Positions 22,078 to 34,100 of a stretch of 64,000 bases of DNA are shown here, in pieces; positions within the stretch are counted from its first letter, which is position 1, and the number at the start of each line of letters is the position of its first letter. The stretch comes from Sphaerolaimus hirsutus (taxonomy: Eukaryota > Nematoda > Chromadorea > Monhysterida > Sphaerolaimidae). The notes below the pieces were generated by a model that was given only the letters and a program-made list of their open reading frames with translations, was not told where the DNA came from and searched no databases. Both the position numbers and the translations under genes were made by a program. The stretch covers positions 31,911,194 through 31,975,193 of the forward strand of contig OZ038450.1 in assembly GCA_964036195.1 (NCBI GenBank). The letters run 5' to 3'.

Positions 22078-22980
22078 GGGGCGTATTTAGGATTTTTGAG
22101 CCGGGGGGGGGGGGGGGGCGGGGGGTTTGCTTGTTAACAGGCTCAGCCCCCCCTTCCCTAAAATTTTACCCCTGTGGCTAAGGAACGGCGCCAGCACGAT
22201 TCTTAGGCGCCAGGCCATGGCGCCGTTGGCGTTGGCACTGGCGTCAGGAACCGCTGTTTATGTATGTAAATATACATGGGCGGGCTGAAAAGTCCCTGGA
22301 CAGTGCTCGCCATTTGCGCTAGGGGTAAGCTACGGTCATAAAATTTTGACACGTTTATTTATCAGGTGTTTTGAGTTTTCACCCAAATTTTCACCCCTCT
22401 AGCCCCACCCACTGCGGAACTGTGGGGGTTACAATTTCGGTCATTTTGTACTGATGTACACATGGTGCTCTAGCTCAACGCTGCTTTAAGTTGAGATCAT
22501 GAAACTTTGGCTAGTGTAAGCCACCAGTGTTGGCAATGTGATGATAGTATTCAACACTTTCATCAACATCATTGCTATTAAGGTAAAATTAATATGCAGA
22601 TCAGGGTGATGTGCAAAAAAACGTGGGAACTGTGATGGATGTTTTTGGTGATCATCTGAGATCATGTTGTATTGCAGTGATTTTAATGTTGTTTTGAAAT
22701 GTGCAGTAAATAATTATGTCAATAAAATTTCATTTGTGTTTCATTACTAATTTGTACAACAGCAGTGTGCATGCAAAATGCATCCTGTATTAACCTGTAT
22801 TGATATTAACGTGTTTAAATTTTACGACCGTAGCTTAACCCTAGCGCGGATGGTGAGCACTGTCCAGGGACTTTTCAGCCCGACCATGTAAATACATTTT
22901 ACAGCGACATGCGCACGTCAGAGCACTTTTACAGGGATTTAAATATGTCTACAGGCACAAATCTGCTGATAATATGAAGG
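22078..22980. mobile_element. Second copy of the 13262 hAT MITE, itself interrupted
   Basis: Begins CAGGGGCGTATTTAGGATTT and follows the 13262 copy through its GGCGCC and GTATGTAAATATACAT parts. It is then broken by the element at 22277-22888 and resumes with a shared word around CTGCTGATAATA. Its right end is degraded. Confidence 0.65.
22277..22888. mobile_element. TIR element with GGGCTGAAAAGTCCCTGGAC ends
   Basis: Arms of about 70 bp: the left reads GGGCTGAAAAGTCCCTGGAC and continues CAGTGCTCGCCAT; the right is its near-complement. The interior is non-coding. The duplication length is unclear, so the superfamily is left open. Confidence 0.75.
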
Positions 22981-23009
22981 GCATGTAGGGAATTGCGCGC
23001 CCAAATATA

Positions 23010-23420
23010 TAACAAACCGTCCCCCCCCCCCCCAAAAAAAAAAGATTTCCCAGCTATATATCTATCTCGGAGGCCAGTCAGCTATCTACCTAACTGTCCC
23101 AGCGGAAATTTTTTCGCCTAATATCCCTAGTTGTAAAAACGTATTTACATTCACTCAAAAAATATGTACTGTATATCCTCAAAAACGTACCCCTTTTGTG
23201 AGTGAGGAAAAAATAGCCCCCTCAAATAATTCCCCCACTTTGATGTTTTGGAAAGATTTCACAACATTTCATATTTACAAAGAATGTAGAGTTCACTAGC
23301 CTTGATTTCTCTGCTTGAATTGTGAATTTTGTATTCCTACAAATGATTTATGTTAACAAATTTACCCCATTTGTTCAGTAAATTAAAGTACCCCCAAGGG
23401 TAATTATTTGAGGATATATG
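23010..23420. repeat. C-rich repeat and degenerate CCGTATTT relative
   Basis: CCCAGCTATATATCTATCTC words beside a C run belong to the AGCTATCTATC family (also 11345, 19215, 38900, 39760). From 23170 to 23420, GTATATCCTCAAAAACGTACC and its faint complement form a decayed palindrome. Confidence 0.5.
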
Positions 23421-23584
23421 GTATACTCAAGTACTACGTAAATACAGTTACATTTCCTGTGAAAGAAAGTACCTGTACTCACCTTTATGCATACTTTTTT
23501 CAAGTAGTTGAGTACAGAAAATGTATTTTGGATAGGTTTATATATTGGCTCCTTATAGCATAAAGGGGAAAAAGGAAGAAAATG

Positions 23585-24765
23585 GATCCCGTCCCTGATC
23601 GATGGACTTACAGCGTCCAAAATGTGCCCCCTGCTGCAGTTGGAAACGGTGTTCTGCGGGCACCCCCAGCTGATTAACGCCAACTCGTACGCGGCGTACG
23701 AAGGCCGGCTCCGCCCCTACCACCAGACGTCGCCGTGCAGGGATGACAACTTGCCGTGCGTGCCGGGCGACCACGTCCCGATCTTGCTGTCCACTGTGAT
23801 CAACCACACCGGACTGGAGACCAAAGAAGGCACGTCGACCGTCAATGTGCCCGAGCAGCTCATAGTAGTGCAGTTGGTTAAACACTTTGTGGAACTGGCG
23901 GCCTTAAGCGGCGTGCCTTGGAGTGACTTGAGCCAGGCGGATGCCATTTTGGTGCTCACTTTTTATGCGGCGCAGCAGCGCGCGCTGATCGACAAACTGG
24001 CAACCGACCCGTCGCTGAAGCACTACCGGCAAGAGTTCTGGGCGACTCGAGTGCTCACCGCCGACAAGGCGCAAGCGAGAGAAGCTGAGGTGACCATCGT
24101 GTCGTGCGTGCGCAGCAGCGAGCCGCCCTCGCGCGACAGGTTGACCACCCAGTACTCTCAGCAGGCCACTCGAGTCGGCTTTGTGGCCCAGTTGGAGCGT
24201 GGGAACGTGGCCACTCCCGCTCGCGTTGTGCCAGAGTCGTAGTGGCCAACGTGGAGACCTTGCTGTGGTCTGACTTCTTCCACATTTTCTTCTCTTATGA
24301 ATTCAGTTCGGCTGGTCTTTACCAGTATCACACAGAAAAAATCTGGGGATCCAGACTTTGGCTCTGGTCGCCAGACTGGCGGCCACAGGCCCACATCCGC
24401 GAGCGCCAAGCCGACGACGACAAAACCTCCCACACTGAGCTCGCCCAGCCTGACGTCAACATGGACGAGCCAGTGGACGTGCAACACGAGCCCTAGCCCG
24501 CGGACGAACCGCTGCCGTACAGCCCAGCGGACGAGGTCGAGGACCTCGCTAGCACGTCCGACGGCGAAGGCGACGGTGCCACGTTCCCCGCGGCGGAAGA
24601 GGAGGTGCTGCTAGCCCCCGGCGGCGACATCGAGCCCGACGAACCCGTGGCGGTCCCGGGCCCGTGCCAGCGGCAGCGCCGGCAAACATGGACGACATGC
24701 AGCCTGAGGTTGCCGCAGAAGAAGACGTGCCAATAGAGGGCACAAACGAGGGAGTTTGAGTAGAT
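23585..24765 (+). pseudogene. SF1 helicase (UPF1-like) C-terminal fragment, frameshifted
   Basis: A GC-rich island in AT-rich DNA. The frame from about 23585 through 23622-24242 carries the RecA-2 half of an SF1 helicase: a degenerate 'YR-HP' region (FCGHPQLI and YEGRL), ILVLTFYAAQQ (motif IV-like), TADKAQAREAEVTIVSCVRS (motif V, 'D-QG-E-D') and VGFVAQLERGNVA (before motif VI). After NVA the frame must shift by one base, near 24212, to continue SRSRCARVVVANVETLL. An in-frame TAG sits at 24494-24496. The acidic tail continues beyond it and seems to shift again near 24670 before TGA. Motifs Ia-III are absent. Likely a processed or transposed fragment, not a working gene. Confidence 0.7.
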
Positions 24766-25435
24766 CCAGGACTTTTTTTTGAAAGTTTTTATGTCAAGTG
24801 ATAACGTAATGGAAACTGCAGTAACAATCAAAACAAACAAAAAATTAACTAAGTAAATCACACACCAAGTAGTTTCCAAGACGTTTGCTGCAGCACCGAA
24901 TGGCAAAATTCTGTCCCCCTGAGTTGACGAACGTAACTGCCGCCCCCAACTGACCGTCCAAAATTGGTACTTTTCTGAACAAAAATAAGTTCTTGTAAAT
25001 TTGAAAAGAGTAAAACAATTTTGAAATCAAAAACACCTCGAAAATCCAATCGGCAACTCCATGATAAAATCTCAACTGCAAAAGGCAGGGCAGTTGACTA
25101 GCTCCCATACCGTTCTCAGTTTATTATTGCATTTTTGTAATTGCCAGCCGCGCTCTGGGATTTGATTTTCAACTGTAAAATACACACAAGCCATTTTGCA
25201 TGCAAACAGCCACTGTTGAAAATTTGGAAAAGATGAATAACTTTCATATTCCATGAAAAGATTTTGTGCATGCGATCGTAAAAATAATCACCGGTCACAC
25301 CTCAGTAGTTTAGCCAGGAGGTAAACCGCAATGGCTGGTGGGTTGTAAGAGCATTTTTTACGATGGGAAAGACACCACCCCACACAATTTTAGACAACCA
25401 AATGCAATAGTAATTCACGGAACGTAAACTGCTAC
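24766..25435. other. No gene seen
   Basis: Moderately AT-rich unique-looking sequence. Small minus-strand ORFs exist, with no recognisable domain or splice context. Confidence 0.4.
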
Positions 25436-25469
25436 GTGTTTTGTAAATTAAATTTGATTAAACCTTTTC

Positions 25470-25693
25470 AGACATTTTGGCAGCTTTTCAACGGCTACGG
25501 GGCCTGCGCGGCATGCGCGGCCATGCAGTGGGCTGCGCAGTACCCCGGCAGAGCACTGCATCGCAAGATCGACGCCGCTACTCTGGCAGACCGAGTTCAC
25601 CATGTTTATAGTGGTTGTAGTGCTCTGCACAATTTCGTTCCCTTACCCCCCCCCAATTTTAATTACTATTTTGTGCGCCAGATCTATTTATAA
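25470..25693 (+). CDS. Possible exon with helix-turn-helix-like text
   Basis: After TTTTCAG, an open frame reads TFWQLFNGYGACAACAAM, then QYPGRALHRKI and LADRVHHVYSG. The order 'YG...A....YP.R....L..R....G' recalls the N-terminal helix-turn-helix of some invertebrate transposase genes (DUF4817 type). GC content is above the surroundings. It ends at 25693 in low-complexity sequence. Identity is weak, and it could be part of the same lost gene or insertion as the helicase fragment. Confidence 0.3.
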
Positions 25694-27520
25694 GTAAAGT
25701 TAGCTAAGTTATGTCTAGCTTAAGTGTAAATACATTCCACGTGGCATAAGGTGAGAGGGGAATTTCACATTTTTCACTTTGAAATGCCGCGGCGCGGCGT
25801 GTGGCCGCCTTTGAGTTCGCCGGCACACTGTTGTGACTTTCTGGGCAGTCTAAAGCACATTCCACCCTTTACTTATCTTTGGGCAGAGGCGGAGACTGAC
25901 GACTGGTAAGTAGGTGGCGACCGGAAGCCAGGAACAATGAATTTCACACAAAAAATACCAAAATAAGTACTGTTCCGCGTTCCTCCCCATGTTGACTAGA
26001 TTGTCGTGCGTCATCTAGTATCGGTGGGTGGTAGGAACAGCTTCTGATAACGCCCCAAGTGACAAGTCTCAGTCTAAAAAATACTTTCCCACTGCCCCAG
26101 CATAAATATCTCCTCGCGCTCGGAAGGGTGTGGCCATCGGGCTGAAACCTTTCTCACGGGCGCTAGCTGACCGGATAGTCACAATAGTGGGTCGCGGGGT
26201 TGGAGGTGATAAGCATTTCGCGCCCGCGAGCATTTTGCTAGCTACCATAACTTATGAATACAAAGCCCCCACACAGAGTTTCCATGTGACATGTAGAAAT
26301 CATTGTACATATTGTTTCACGCCAGTGCCTTTCATTCCCACGAGCTTAATTAATCGCCTTGTATCTTAATTAATTAACATTAGTTGTAAGCTTGTATTAA
26401 TTGTCTAAATTATTTGTTAGCTTGATTCGCTGTATTAGTTTATGATGCCGTAATTGCCTTTGTCCATACTTTGTTCGTTCCGTTCTTTGTAAATATGCAT
26501 TGCACTGCGTTGTTATCTGTTCTAGATTATGTTAGATTAAGTAGGGATTTGTAGGTAATTATGGAAGTAGATAATTGCTGTTTTAAGTGATGTAGTAAAT
26601 TGTACATTAAGCCCCACGTCGCATGAAGCCTTTTTAATTATCGTTGTTAGCTGCTACTAATTGGTACCGCCTCTTTTTATTAGCTTAATTAGTGCTCTTT
26701 TCATAGGTAGCTATATGTCAAGATTTTACTAAGTATTTGCATCAGAGCTTATGTGATTTGCTAGTGATTATGTACCTACGTAACATTATGCCCTTTTTAG
26801 CTTTTTATTCCTGTCGATTATGGTAGTTTCAATTGCCTTATAAGTAGCTGAAATTGTTATTTTTCACCCAATTCTTTGATTTGACGAAAATTGATTTTGC
26901 TTCTACTCTGCCGCTACTGTTCTTCCATCGCCCTAAAAAATAAACTCTCTTCTCAACCCAACTTGGACCCCCTTTTGTATTAGCACTAAGTACTAACTAT
27001 TTTCCCTAAGTTAGCTAATTAACAACTGCTCTAATTACCGCGCTGCTTGTGCTAAGTGTAGGTGCTGTGCGTGCTGCGGGAAACGGAACAGCGTGAGCCA
27101 CCGAGTGGTTCACTGCACGTTCTGAAAAACCTACCGTCTTCGGACACGTTTCCTTAAAATTTACACACGCATTTATAACCTGGACCTCTGGGCCCAGTGC
27201 AGTGCACTGCAGCGGCAAGCGGCCGGTGAAGTGGATATAGAGGGAAAAGTGCGGTAAAAACGCTCTGAATTGTGTAGACAAAAAACAGCTGAATACACGG
27301 ATTCATGACAGTATTTTTAGATAACGTAAACATAAACGTAAATATAAATACCCGAATAACCGGGAATTTTGGGTAAACGTAAATACGTTTTTCCAACTCT
27401 GCAACAGCCAGAGTTTTCACAGTCAACTGACAGTACACGGTTATTTGGCGAGTTGACATTCGTGACAGCATTCAAAATTCAACAATTCGTTACAGATCTA
27501 AATCCCAAGCAGCATCTGGA
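25694..27520. other. Gene-poor AT-rich stretch
   Basis: TTAATTAA-, GTTAGCT- and TAATTGTC-rich sequence with no exon I can support. Around 27040-27240 it is GC-richer (words such as GCAGTGCACTGCAGCGG) without a convincing frame. From 27260 on it enters the GTAAATAC repeat family. Confidence 0.4.
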
Positions 27521-27526
27521 TACCGT

Positions 27527-28473
27527 ATTTCTTCTAATAAAACGGCGCCGTTCTATTTTTTCATCAACTTCTTTACCTGCCGTTCTATTGGAGGTGCCGC
27601 TCTATTGGAGACTGCCGTTCAATTTATTTCATCAAAATTTTTCACACAATTTTCATTGGAAATAGTATTTTAGTGAGACATGAGCTACATTTTGATCTCA
27701 GGTCATCAATTCATACAAAACCAAATGTGAAAGCAACCCTTTTATCATAGTTCTGAACAGCCTGTAGGATCTAACCACTAATTTCTCATAAATTTTTGTG
27801 TTTGGCACTCCATAGTTGTTAAAACATAACTATTTACTTTTACTCAATAAATATGTATACTCGAGTACAGAGTAAATATGTTTATGTTTCCTTCGAAAAA
27901 TGTTCTGGTACTCGCTTTAACGTAAACTTTTTGAAAGTACTCGAGTACAGAAAACGTATTTCAGATCATCTTTCATATAGATTTTTAAAGGCATAAAGGA
28001 GAAAAAAGGGAGAAAATGTGCCTAAAATATGGGAAACTAGTTGAAAATGCATATAGAACCAAATATATTGTAGAAAATTGCATAAAATAGGCAAAAAATT
28101 ATGAAAATGAGTGACTTTGAGTGACATTTCTTGAAAATTTTGGCGACATTTCCCAAAAGTACTCACGTTTACGTTTGCTGCGGGGAAAAGTACGTGTACT
28201 CACATTTACTCATGAGTAAGAGTAAAAATTTTTATTTTACGTTTTCTGTACTCAGGGGTTGAGTAAAAAATAAATACTTTACTTTTACCTATACTTTGAA
28301 AAAAGTTTGGTACTTTTAACAACTCTGTGGAACTCTTACAACATAATTTCTACCTGCCATTCTATTGGAGGTGCCGTTCTATTTTTTTCATGAGTGTAAA
28401 AGAGTGCGAAACCTGCCGTTCTATTGGAGGTGCCGTTCTATTGGAGGTATGCCGTTCTATTACAAGAAATACG
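27527..28473. repeat. CCGTATTTC-ended element with AGAACGGC words
   Basis: Left end CCGTATTTCTTCTAATAAAA, right end GTTCTATTACAAGAAATACGG. Next to both ends are copies of GCCGTTCTATTGGAGGTGC. The middle (27830-28330) is a separate AAGTACTCGAGTACAG-type repeat that appears to be nested. Confidence 0.65.
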
Positions 28474-28916
28474 GTATTCACATTTGTCATTTGTCAGTCA
28501 GCATTTTTACACCAGCGCTTTAGCACTGTACACAGTACATATCACCACTGGCACTCGGTAGTCTGTCTGTAGAAATGACTCCCTCTTTCAAATCAGTTTG
28601 GATACGTGCATTGAACAGAGTTGTCTAAATACATCATTTCATCATTAAACATGTTATTTATGTCTGAGCAAATGCCATAGACACGCCATGCAATTTCAAC
28701 CTCAAATGAAGTGGATGCTGTAATTTAAAGGTGGCACCTTTGAAAATAGCACAGGCACCGCACCGACACCGGAACTGGCTGCCCAGCACCGGAGCACCGT
28801 CCCGTGGGCCATTACATCACCAATCGCGTCTGTTTGCACAGAATGTTACCGTATTTTGATGAATTCAGCCATAAATTTATTTTGGCAAAGCAACGTGGAT
28901 TGTGGAAAGTAATATA

Positions 28917-29343
28917 CCGTATTTACTCGAATAATTCCCCCGGGGAATTATTTTTCCGTCAAACATTTTTGAGGGGGGAACTATTCAAGATGGGAATTAT
29001 TCAAGTGGGGGGATTATTATTTCGTCAAAATTTTTAGCCATGTTTCTATCACACTAAATACACATCCTGTTTCCATTGGTAGTGCACAATACATTTCATC
29101 TTTGAACACTGGATGTAAATACTGCAATACTGCATGCATTTAGTGAATCAAACCACACACAGCTCTTTTGCTTGGGTTGACTTCATCGATTGTTTTTTTA
29201 TAAATGTGCATTAACTACCTTCCATCATTGGGGGGGGGGATTATTCAAGTGGGGGAATTATATTTACCTCACTCGCCTAACAGGGGGGAATTATTCGAGT
29301 GGGGGAATTATTCAAGTGGGGGGAATTATTCGAGTAAATACGG
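28917..29343. mobile_element. Palindromic MITE, CCGTATTT family, diverged copy
   Basis: Ends CCGTATTTACTCGAATAATT and the complement with TA flanks. Arms carry GGGGAATTATTC words. Same end logic as copies 1-5 with a different subterminal word. Confidence 0.75.
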
Positions 29344-29395
29344 TAGTCTTCTTTTTTGTGATTTGTGAGAAAGTGTTATTGGGTAATTGCATAAT

Positions 29396-29590
29396 AGATA
29401 TACTCGGCGGACCGCAAAGTTTGTCAGGAATCCTACCGTAATTTTATGAATAAAACCTTGTGATAGATTTCGTAATTAATTATTCCATGATAAAAACGAA
29501 ATATTATGACGATAAAGTGTGTAATTTTTGGTTCGTTATTCAGATGGGTTACGGTAGGATTGCATGATAAGTGTGATGTCCGTCGAGTAG
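29396..29590. mobile_element. Small TIR element, ACTCGGCGGAC family
   Basis: Starts ACTCGGCGGACCGCAAAGTT, with CCTACCGTAA and TTACGGTAGG pairing inside, and ends GTCCGTCGAGTA. A matching end (complement ACTAGGCGGACCGCAAAGTA) stands alone near 38555. Confidence 0.6.
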
Positions 29591-29659
29591 TGGCAGGTAT
29601 TCTATTTATGATTTTTGCTACGTTTTTGGATAGGATATGGCAGACATCAGTTGGACTGA

Positions 29660-30260
29660 TGGATAAGTGCAGAGTTGTTAAAAGGTACGTACGTTTACTC
29701 GTAAAATACGCGTACGTGAGTACGTGGTAAATACATTTACATATACTTTTCAAAAAAATACCGTACGCACTTGTACGCGTACACTTTCAAAGCATACGTG
29801 TACGGAAAATGTATTTATGAAAATTCAGTGTGGGACATATTTATAAAGTAACTACACTGCTATGTATTTACAGAAGTGGTTCCGGTGGTAGTGCCTTAAA
29901 AAATTTCAAAATTCGCAACCAAATCGAAATGGTTGTGGAGACAATGGATGCGGTAACCGAGTCGCGAGAGCGATGATTTTTATGTCCTAGATTAAAGCAA
30001 CCTTGAAAACTATATAATATATCATTTGCTTACAGAAAAACATACGTTGTGCTGTACACGTATGAATAAGTGCCCACTTTTACACATTATATGAAGAAAA
30101 GCAGTCATTTCTACACTCACAAAAAGTACCCACATTTACGCGTACGTACGAGTAAAAAAAAAGTATTTTACGTTTTCTATACTTTGTGGTGAGTAAAAAA
30201 ATAATACTTTACGTTTACATATACTTTTAAAAAAGTTCAGTAATTCTAACAACTCTGGAT
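29660..30260. repeat. Inverted repeat of ACGTACGTTTACTCG words
   Basis: Left part AGAGTTGTTAAAAGGTACG, right part CAGTAATTCTAACAACTCTG. It is related to the repeat at 8160-8650. Non-coding. Confidence 0.6.
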
Positions 30261-30654
30261 AAGTGATGATTTTTTAGACATTCTTTTATTTTACGTCGAT
30301 GTGCAGTCAAACAGCAAAAAAATAAAAGACACTCGGACACTTTGCCACACAATTTTCCACTCAATAAATTACACAAGTGAGAGCAAGTCGCACCATTTGC
30401 TTGATTAGTGGAATTCATTGATGCAAACAGCGATGGAAAAAAATTGAATACCTGTATACGAGAAAGTAGCTTACGCATATTCTGTTTTCACGTCCTAAAA
30501 CTTTCACCATCAACAGCATATTACTTATGAGAAAATCAACTGTAATAACGCTGTTTTGAAGATAGTTAATTGATTTATTTTAAAGCATGCATGTTACATA
30601 GAAAATGGTACCCATTGTGTTACATATTGATAAAAGTGTACCCAATGTACCCGC

Positions 30655-31025
30655 AAATCCTCGAATAAGACCCCACTCGAATAACTCCCCATCGAATAAC
30701 TCCCCCCTCGAATAACTCTTCCTTGAATAACTTCCCCCATGTTGGCGAGGTGAGGAAAAAATAACTCCCCCCTCTTGAACAATTCCCCCCTCTGTATGAC
30801 AAGGATACAGTACAAAAATACATAAGAATATTAGCGTACGGCAGCATACACATATTTTTGTTGTTGTTGGACAATTAAATACCTTAATTACATCATTTGG
30901 CAGACTGCATCCATACAATGAATAAAGTCCAATTTTTCTGGGGGAAAATTAACTCCCCCCATGAATTCACTACCCCACTCGAATAAGCCCCCCCTCAAAA
31001 ACTTCTGACAAAATAATAACTTCCC
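30655..31025. repeat. Repeat of CGAATAACTCCCCC words
   Basis: Five or more CTCGAATAACTCCCC-type words with a non-repeated middle (30800-30930). Probably a decayed member of the 28917-type family. Confidence 0.6.
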
Positions 31026-31129
31026 TGGGCTCTGTATCATGTGTTAAGGGGTATTTGTATCCACCATCCACCACAGTTGTTAATGCATACATATTTACGT
31101 TTACTCAAAAAGTCTGCATACTCGGGTAC

Positions 31130-34100
31130 CTGAACCGAAATTAGGGAGACCAAAAAGAACAGACAAGGAACCAGAAAGGCGGGGAGTAAGATGGGGTAAC
31201 AAACTGACAATTTTCTTTCAAAATGTAAGATCAGCACGGAAAAAGCATGAACAAATTGCAGACATGCTAGCAGATGGGCGCTATGATGTGGCCATCCTAG
31301 GGGAAGCTAACGCTAGAACACGACTAGACACGATGGAGTCGCCGGATTACAACCTAACCTTGATACGAAAGCCGGAATCGAACAACGGTGGCTTTCTTGT
31401 ATATATAAAGAAATCAGTTTCTGCATATATGCAAGGCCCACTTACAACAGGGGACACAGAGAGCAATACGGTGGCAATGACAATCTCCACTCTTGCAGGA
31501 AAACTTGACATTGTAGCTGTCTATCTTCTGGATCAAGGGCGGATACAAAGAGACAGAGAATTAAGGGATGTCAACTCGCAAATCCTGGAGACGATAGGAA
31601 ACAGAATTATATGCAACCGTAGTTCCGGGAGAGATACAATTGTAATCGGGGATTTCAACGGGGCCCTAGGACAAGAGCACTTTGGGTCGGGTCGATGTTC
31701 AGTCACACCAAACCGTAACGGGAGGCTCCTCAAAGGATGGATATCAGCAATGGACATGGCAGTTCTGGACGACAAAATCGGGCAGTGGTGGACTTTTGAA
31801 TCGGGCTATGCGAAGACAAGAATTGATCACTGCATAATGGACAATCAAGCGGACATGGCTACGGCGACGGTCAAAAACTTAGGACACGGAAACAGCCCAA
31901 TAATGTCTGACCACAGTGGACTTTTGGTGGAGATATCCATGGAGTCAGGGGGAGAAAAAGAGCAAAAGTCAATGCCAACATGTAGGGGGTGGTCAATCAG
32001 AGGAAAGGAGAAATCCACAGCGTTTCTGAGGGAGATAGAGAATGTCATCAATCCAACGAATCCCCCATCCAGCTATGACGCCCTGCTTGAATTTTTACAG
32101 CAGTGGGCGAAATGCTGGTTTGGGGGAAAACAGCGGAAAAGGAAAGAAACAAAGTATGGCAAGAAGATACAAGAGATCAAACGATTGCTTAAGCAAAAAA
32201 GACGCGCTTTACATGAAGGTAGACTTGGTATACTGGAATACCGAGAATACCGAAAAAGGGGACTAGGAGAAATCAGACAACAAGAGATATCCGCACATGA
32301 TGACAAACTAGAGCAAATAATGGAAAATGAGCTGCAGTACGGAATCGAGAACACAAATCTGTACAAGATGGCCCAGAAACTACGAGAGGCTGATGTTAAA
32401 TACCCAATGCTCAAAATCGGAAATAGACCATGCAAAGATGACGCGGAACTGAAACACGTTCTAAACGAATTTTGGAAGCGAATACAAGCACCGAATCCAG
32501 CGAAAGGGAATTTCAGAACAGACAGTGGAATGATAGGAATTATCGACAAGGCCCTGGCTGACAAACTGGATACGGAGATTACAACAGCGGAAACACAAGA
32601 AGCATGCAAGCGACTAAAGCTGGGAAAATCGGCTGGGACGACAGGGATATCACACAAGATGTTGAGGATGCCGGGACTGAACCTAGTTACCACACTGAAA
32701 AACCAAATGAACCGGTGGTTTAGTGGCCAGGAAAAAATACCAAGACGCGCGCAAACGTGTAAACTGGTCCTGCTACATAAAAAGGGCTCAAAATCAGACG
32801 TGAACAACTACAGAACAGTAGGGATACAATGCAATATCCTAAAGCTGTACTGTTCAATCTTAAACAAACGACTGATGGATGGTTTTGAATGCAACAATGC
32901 CTTTGGTGATATGCAAGCAGGATTCAGGGCAAACAGGAGAACAACAGACAACCACGTGATATTACAGGGATGTCTGGCGGAAACAAATCGACTGTCAGCA
33001 TGTTTTGTGGATGCAGTGAAAGCGTTTGACAGAGTTGATCGGGGACGCCTCTGGGTGAAGTTAAGAGACTACGGATACGGCAATAATCTGTGCAAGGCAA
33101 TAGAAAGCACCTACACGGATCAAAAATGCTATCTGCAGTACAACGAAGTCTGCACGGATGAACTTGACTACCCGCTAGGGGTGCGGCAGGGCTGCTGCTT
33201 AAGTCCTACACTATATGTGCTGTACATGGCCGATCTACGAACAAAACTGGAAAGAAGCAGACTTGGTGCTAAATTAGGACAAGAGTGAATACCAGCCGGG
33301 TTCTTTGTGGACGACGTGGTTCTCATGGCAAATAACGATGTGGATCTGCAGAAGATAATGGACATCTTCACTGAGTGGAGCTATGAATGGGGGATTGGGA
33401 TCAGTGAACAAAAAAGCATGATCCTACACTTCAGAAGAAGTGCGGACGCAAACAGAGAGTGGTACCTGGGGATAGGGATAGATGGAAATAAGCAAATCAT
33501 AAGGGAATGTGACGAGACCAAATATCTGGGCATTCTTCTATGCAGTGGCCGTGATCCATTTCAAAAACAAAAAAGCGGTTATATGGATAAGCTAACAAAG
33601 GGGAAATTCCTTGCAAAAGAAGTCACAAAACACAGTCAAAGACAAATATGGGCGCTTAATATGCTCTGGGGGGCCTACGTAGCCAGCACAGTGATGTACG
33701 GCGTCGAGATCACAGGACTCTCAAAATCTGCGCTAAAACAAATGACGTCCTCACAGATGGGACTATATCGACAAGTGGGGAATGTAGGAAAACACATGTC
33801 AAATAAGCTGCTGGGAATAGATTGGAATATTAGGACAATGGAATGCTGGTACAAATACAGCATAATTAGATACAATGACTACCTGAAATCTGAAAAAGCC
33901 TCAAAAACGACCAAATTAGCAGCGAAAATCTGGGGGGAGCAAAAAGGGGCAGTGGGTGCAACACGAAAAAACTCACCAGAAGGGCGGGCAAAAACGGCAA
34001 AATCAGAGATGAATCTGGGGGACACGCAAACACAGGGGAAGGATAAAATTCTAACCGCCTGTAAACACTACGGGTGGGAGACTGGACTGAAACCACAAGT

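Noticed and set aside
23622..24242. Treating the helicase frame as an intact gene
   Set aside because: It stops right where motif VI continues in the next frame, and the N-terminal helicase motifs are absent.
23553..24487. Minus-strand ORFs opposite the helicase relic
   Set aside because: High GC gives long antisense frames; the plus strand carries recognisable helicase motifs.
27154..27665. ORFs of about 100 codons at 27.1-27.7 kb
   Set aside because: They cross known repeat words (GTAAATAC and AGAACGGC families) and show no domain.
32073..32807. 244-codon minus-strand ORF inside the LINE
   Set aside because: Antisense to the intact LINE frame; Ser/Phe/Cys-rich text of the kind expected from reversed coding sequence.
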